This document shows, in pieces, positions 6,543 through 9,591 of a stretch of 9,591 nt of DNA (position 1 is its first letter; each line of letters starts with the position of its first letter). Below the pieces are notes generated by a model, which did not search any database, was not told the origin of the DNA, and saw only the letters and a list, made by a program, of their open reading frames with translations. A program made the translations under genes and the position numbers. Source of the DNA: Clostridia bacterium (GTDB lineage Bacteria; Bacillota_A; Clostridia; Christensenellales; CAG-138); NCBI GenBank assembly GCA_017459315.1, contig JAFUDD010000116.1:1-9591 (forward strand), given 5' to 3'.

Positions 6543-6572
6543 TGCGTCAAGCTGTCTTTGCCGAGGGCAAAG
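6530..6572 (+). promoter_or_regulatory. Two hairpins in the ABC exporter leader
   Basis: CGCATC-TGTGT-GATGCG (6530-6546, 6-bp stem) and CTTTGCC-GAG-GGCAAAG (6556-6572, perfect 7-bp stem) lie 40-80 nt before the exporter start codon. Neither is followed by a T-tract, so they are not intrinsic terminators. They could affect mRNA stability or ribosome access to the AGGAG at 6594-6598. A weak GGCC-ATT-GGCC palindrome also occurs at 6452-6462. I see no convincing promoter between 6317 and 6611. Confidence 0.4.
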
Positions 6573-6601
6573 GGAACCACCGCTATGCAACACAGGAGTA
6601 A
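6542..6601 (+). CDS. Candidate second small ORF (19 aa), overlapping the first
   Basis: The ATG at 6542 shares its A with the preceding stop (TGATG) and opens 19 codons, starting MRQAVFAEGKGN and ending at TAA 6599-6601. It has no Shine-Dalgarno of its own, so only coupled translation would use it. Its stop lies immediately after AGGAG (6594-6598), the ribosome binding site of the exporter gene that begins at 6612. Ribosomes finishing here would therefore reach that site. Such a short frame can arise by chance; the end-to-end arrangement is the only support. Confidence 0.2.
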   Translation: MRQAVFAEGKGNHRYATQE

Positions 6602-6611
6602 TATTGGATAT

Positions 6612-8432
6612 ATGAAAAAGCAACCGAATCGAAACCGGGCGCTCGTCATGGATTCGCTGCACGGCTATAAACGCTATCTGCTGCTCGCAGCGGTCGAGGT
6701 GCTGATCGCAACGCTGATGCTGTATCTGACCTCGTATGTGACGAGTTTCGCCCTTGACTACGTCCTCCTGGGGGACGACCCGTCGCTGCCGAAGTGGCTC
6801 TTCGACTTTCTGGTGGCGCACAGCGACGTCACCAAAACCTACTGGTTCTGCGGCCTGCTGTTCTTCGTGTTTACCGTGCTGAACGGTCTGTTCACGTTCC
6901 TTCGCCGCCGCAACGTTTCGGTCGCGTCCGAGCAGATGGCCAAAAAGATGCGCGACACGCTCTACTGCCACCTGAACGAGGTGCCTTACGACTACCATAA
7001 GCACGTCAGCACCGGCGACTTAGTGCAGCGCTGCACGTCCGACGTGGACACCGTGCGCCGCTTTATCGCCAATCAGATGATGGAGATCGTGCGCACCGTC
7101 GTCATGTTCTTCACCGCGCTTGTCATGATGCTTGCCATCGACGTGCGCATGTCACTGATCTCGATGGTTACGCTGCCGATCCTGGCGGTGCTCAGCTTTG
7201 TTTACTTCCGCTTTGTGCGAAAGTATTTCACCGAGGCCGACGAAGCCGAGGGCGCTCTGTCTACCGCGATCCAGGAGAACCTGACCGGCGTGCGCGTCGT
7301 GCGCGCCTTCGGCCAGCAGCGCGCGGAGTATGACAAGTTCACCAAGCTGAACACGGACTACCGGCAAAAGAACATCTTCCTGAACCGCCTGATGGCCTAC
7401 TACTGGAGCGGCTCGGACGCCATCGGCTATGTGCAGATCGCGCTGTCGCTTGTGTTCGGCGTGTACTTCTACGCTCAAACGCGCGGCACGGCCGATCCGT
7501 TCACGCTCGGCAATATCTATCTGTTTCTGTCGCTCACCAACCGGCTCACGTGGCCGGTGCGGCAGCTCGGCAGAATCTTAGCCGATCTCGGCAAGGCGAC
7601 CGTTTCGCTGAACCGTCTGAATGAAATCCTGAACGTCCCCGCCGAGGCAGAGCCCGGCGCGGCAAAGCGGGATATCGACCTTGTCGGGGATATCACGTTC
7701 GACCATGTCTGCTTCGGCTATGACACGCCGAACGACGTGCTGGACGACATTTCCTTCACCGTCAAGGCGGGGCAGACCGTGGCGATCCTCGGCAGCACGG
7801 GCAGCGGCAAGAGCTCGCTTGTGCAGCTTTTGCAGCGGCTCTACACGACCACGTCCGGCACGATTTCCATCGGCGGGACGCCGATCAACGATATCGACCA
7901 CGAAACGCTGCGGCGCAATATCGCCATCGTTTTGCAGGAACCATTCCTCTATTCGCGCACGATCAAGGAAAACATCAAGCTTGTCCGGCCCGACGCGACC
8001 GATGAGGACATGTACGATGTGGCGAAGGAAGCGGCCGTGCACGACGTGATCATGTCGTTTGCCGACGGGTATGATACGATTGTCGGCGAACGCGGCGTGA
8101 CGCTGTCCGGCGGACAGCAGCAGCGCGTGGCGATTGCGCGGGCGCTGATGCAGAATGCGCCGATCCTGATCTTCGACGATTCGATGAGCGCCGTCGATAC
8201 CGAAACGGACGCAAAGATACGCGATTCGCTGCATGCGCGGCACGGCGCGGGCATCCTGTTTTTGATCTCGCACCGCATCACGACGCTGTGCGAAGCGGAT
8301 GTGATCCTTGTGCTGGAGCACGGCAAGCTGGTGCAGATGGGCACGCACGACGAGCTGATGCAGCAGGACGGCCTCTATCGCCGCATTGCGGAGATTCAGG
8401 ACGCGCCGGTGAAAGGAGGTGCAGTCGTATGA
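6612..8432 (+). CDS. ABC exporter subunit with degenerate ATPase site (permease-ATPase fusion)
   Basis: This 606-aa half-transporter of the type IV (MsbA/BmrC-like) exporter fold has six membrane helices in about residues 20-310 and an ATPase domain in about 350-590. Walker A is GSTGSGKS (394-401), the Q-loop is in VLQEPFLYS, the signature is LSGGQ (498-502), and the H-loop histidine is H554. Walker B reads LIFDDSMSAVD. D522 is the metal-binding Asp, but the next residue, normally the catalytic Glu, is D523. This swap marks the non-catalytic site in heterodimeric exporters such as TM287/288, BmrCD and LmrCD. The substrate is unknown; drug or lipid export is typical. I chose the ATG at 6612, 13 nt after AGGAG (6594-6598). 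An in-frame ATG at 6585 would add nine residues. It is operonic with the next gene. Confidence 0.93.
   Translation: MKKQPNRNRALVMDSLHGYKRYLLLAAVEVLIATLMLYLTSYVTSFALDYVLLGDDPSLPKWLFDFLVAHSDVTKTYWFCGLLFFVFTVLNGLFTFLRRRNVSVASEQMAKKMRDTLYCHLNEVPYDYHKHVSTGDLVQRCTSDVDTVRRFIANQMMEIVRTVVMFFTALVMMLAIDVRMSLISMVTLPILAVLSFVYFRFVRKYFTEADEAEGALSTAIQENLTGVRVVRAFGQQRAEYDKFTKLNTDYRQKNIFLNRLMAYYWSGSDAIGYVQIALSLVFGVYFYAQTRGTADPFTLGNIYLFLSLTNRLTWPVRQLGRILADLGKATVSLNRLNEILNVPAEAEPGAAKRDIDLVGDITFDHVCFGYDTPNDVLDDISFTVKAGQTVAILGSTGSGKSSLVQLLQRLYTTTSGTISIGGTPINDIDHETLRRNIAIVLQEPFLYSRTIKENIKLVRPDATDEDMYDVAKEAAVHDVIMSFADGYDTIVGERGVTLSGGQQQRVAIARALMQNAPILIFDDSMSAVDTETDAKIRDSLHARHGAGILFLISHRITTLCEADVILVLEHGKLVQMGTHDELMQQDGLYRRIAEIQDAPVKGGAVV
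8412..8420 (+). promoter_or_regulatory. Full-consensus ribosome binding site of the second ABC gene
   Basis: AAAGGAGGT lies 8 nt before the ATG at 8429, within the last codons of the first ABC gene. With the 4-nt ATGA overlap it fixes the start and suggests balanced production of the two subunits. Confidence 0.8.
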
Positions 8433-9591
8433 GTTACGATACCGAGCAGGATTATCAAAACCAAAAAGTCGATCTGAGCCTGTGGAAACGGCTGTTCGGC
8501 TATGCGCTGCGCAACAAAAAGCAGCTGGTGCAGAACATCATCGCCCTGATCATCGTCGCCGTGATCGACACGCTGTACCCGATCATGACGCGCTATGCCA
8601 TCGACCACCATGTGAACCCCGGCGGCGAACCGACGCTGGACGGGATCTGGCTGTTCGCGCTCGGCTATGTCGCCTTGATCCTTGTGCAGACATACGGCAC
8701 CATGACGTTCATCAAGCGTTCCGGCGATATCGAAATGGCGATCTCCTACGATATCCGGCAGGAAGCGTTCTTGCATCTGCAAAACCTGTCGTTTTCGTTC
8801 TACGACAAAACCTCCGTCGGCTATCTGATGGCGCGGATGGTCAGCGATGTCGGCCGCATCAGCGAAATGATTTCGTGGAGCATGGTCGATGTGCTTTGGT
8901 CGAGCTGCTACATCGTGTTCTCGATCGTGGCGATGTTCCTGTATAACTGGAAGCTTACGCTGGTCGTGCTCGCGGTGATCCCGCCGCTGGCGCTTGTCAG
9001 CTATTACCTGCAAAAGAGCATCTTAAAGTATCAGCGTGCCGCCCGCAAGCAGAACAGCCGCATCACCGGCGCGTTCAACGAGGGCATCATGGGCGCGATG
9101 ACGACAAAGACGCTGGTGCGCGAAAAGGCCAACGACGCCGAGTTCGAGGAGATCTCGACCGACATGAAGAAGGCTTCGGTCAAGGCACAGGTGCTCGGCG
9201 CGACGTTCTTCCCGCTGATCATCTCCCTGTCCGCGATTGCCACGTCGGCGGCGCTGATCCTCGGCGGCGCGGGCGTGAGCGCCACACTCGAGGGCGGGGC
9301 GACGTTCCTCGGCGCGATCACGGCAGGCACGCTCGTATCGTTCATCACGTATGCCAGCGGCCTGTTCGAGCCGATCCAGAACCTTGCGGGCATCCTGGCC
9401 GAGCTGCAGAGCGCGCAGGCGAGCGCGGAGCGCGTGATCGGCCTGCTGGATACGAAGTCCGATATCAACGATACGCCCGAGGTCGTCGAGCGTTACGGCA
9501 CGACGATGGATCCGAAAAAGGAAAACTGGGAACCGCTTGTCGGCGATATCGAGTTTGTACACGTCGATTTCCATTATAAGGAAAGCGAACC
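8429..9591 (+). CDS. ABC exporter partner subunit, partial (cut at window end)
   Basis: The frame stays open from the ATG at 8429 to the window edge, giving 387 complete codons. It starts MSYDTEQDYQNQKVDLSLWK, then a six-helix membrane domain spans about residues 25-320. The intracellular segment contains FYDKTSVGYLMARMVSDVGRI, typical of this exporter family. A charged linker (about 340-371) follows, and GDIEFVHVDFHY (from residue 372) is the first strand of the nucleotide-binding domain. Walker A, signature and Walker B lie beyond the window, so its catalytic state cannot be read. As the partner of a degenerate subunit, it is expected to carry the competent Walker B Glu. It overlaps the preceding gene by 4 nt (ATGA). 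The two most likely form one heterodimeric exporter. Confidence 0.93.
   Translation, partial: MSYDTEQDYQNQKVDLSLWKRLFGYALRNKKQLVQNIIALIIVAVIDTLYPIMTRYAIDHHVNPGGEPTLDGIWLFALGYVALILVQTYGTMTFIKRSGDIEMAISYDIRQEAFLHLQNLSFSFYDKTSVGYLMARMVSDVGRISEMISWSMVDVLWSSCYIVFSIVAMFLYNWKLTLVVLAVIPPLALVSYYLQKSILKYQRAARKQNSRITGAFNEGIMGAMTTKTLVREKANDAEFEEISTDMKKASVKAQVLGATFFPLIISLSAIATSAALILGGAGVSATLEGGATFLGAITAGTLVSFITYASGLFEPIQNLAGILAELQSAQASAERVIGLLDTKSDINDTPEVVERYGTTMDPKKENWEPLVGDIEFVHVDFHYKESE

Noticed and set aside
6556..6572. Intrinsic terminator upstream of the ABC operon
   Set aside because: The perfect 7-bp stem is followed by GGGAACC, not a T-tract, so termination by the usual mechanism is unlikely.

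Overview
The window looks like chromosomal DNA from a Gram-positive member of the Clostridia, most likely Oscillospiraceae/Ruminococcaceae. This is inferred from the high-GC coding sequence with strong AGGAGG-type ribosome binding sites, the Firmicutes-type order yicC-remA-gmk-rpoZ-priA, and a RemA-family protein. I cannot name a genus. Most of it is housekeeping DNA. I did not find a new defence, mobile or biosynthetic system, and there is no tRNA, rRNA, CRISPR array or transposase.

Layout. Positions 1-37 hold a terminator for a + strand gene lying before the window. It converges on a LysR-type regulator on the minus strand (42-941). The regulator is divergent from an MgtC/SapB-family membrane protein gene (1066-1794). 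The AT-rich gap between them carries a near-consensus promoter for the mgtC-like gene, with an 18-bp perfect palindrome over its -35 box. That gene ends at a clear intrinsic terminator (1816-1844).

From 2020 there is a tight operon: yicC (endoribonuclease family), remA (DNA-binding regulator family), gmk (guanylate kinase) and rpoZ (RNA polymerase omega). Its genes are separated by 3 nt or overlap by 4 and 7 nt. An intrinsic terminator (4018-4053) follows rpoZ, and priA (primosomal helicase) starts only about 20 nt later. coaBC, which sits between rpoZ and priA in Bacillus subtilis, is absent here.

After priA there is a 295-bp non-housekeeping stretch (6317-6611). Its first third is a ladder of small palindromes separated by a TGAAAT spacer. 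It continues with two short, end-to-end overlapping reading frames (35 and 19 codons) and two further hairpins. It leads into a two-gene operon for a heterodimeric ABC exporter. The first subunit (6612-8432) has Asp where the catalytic Glu should be, marking the degenerate ATPase site. The second (8429 to the window edge) overlaps it by 4 nt and is cut off at the start of its nucleotide-binding domain. The two places most worth a second look are the lysR/mgtC divergent control region and the 6317-6611 leader.
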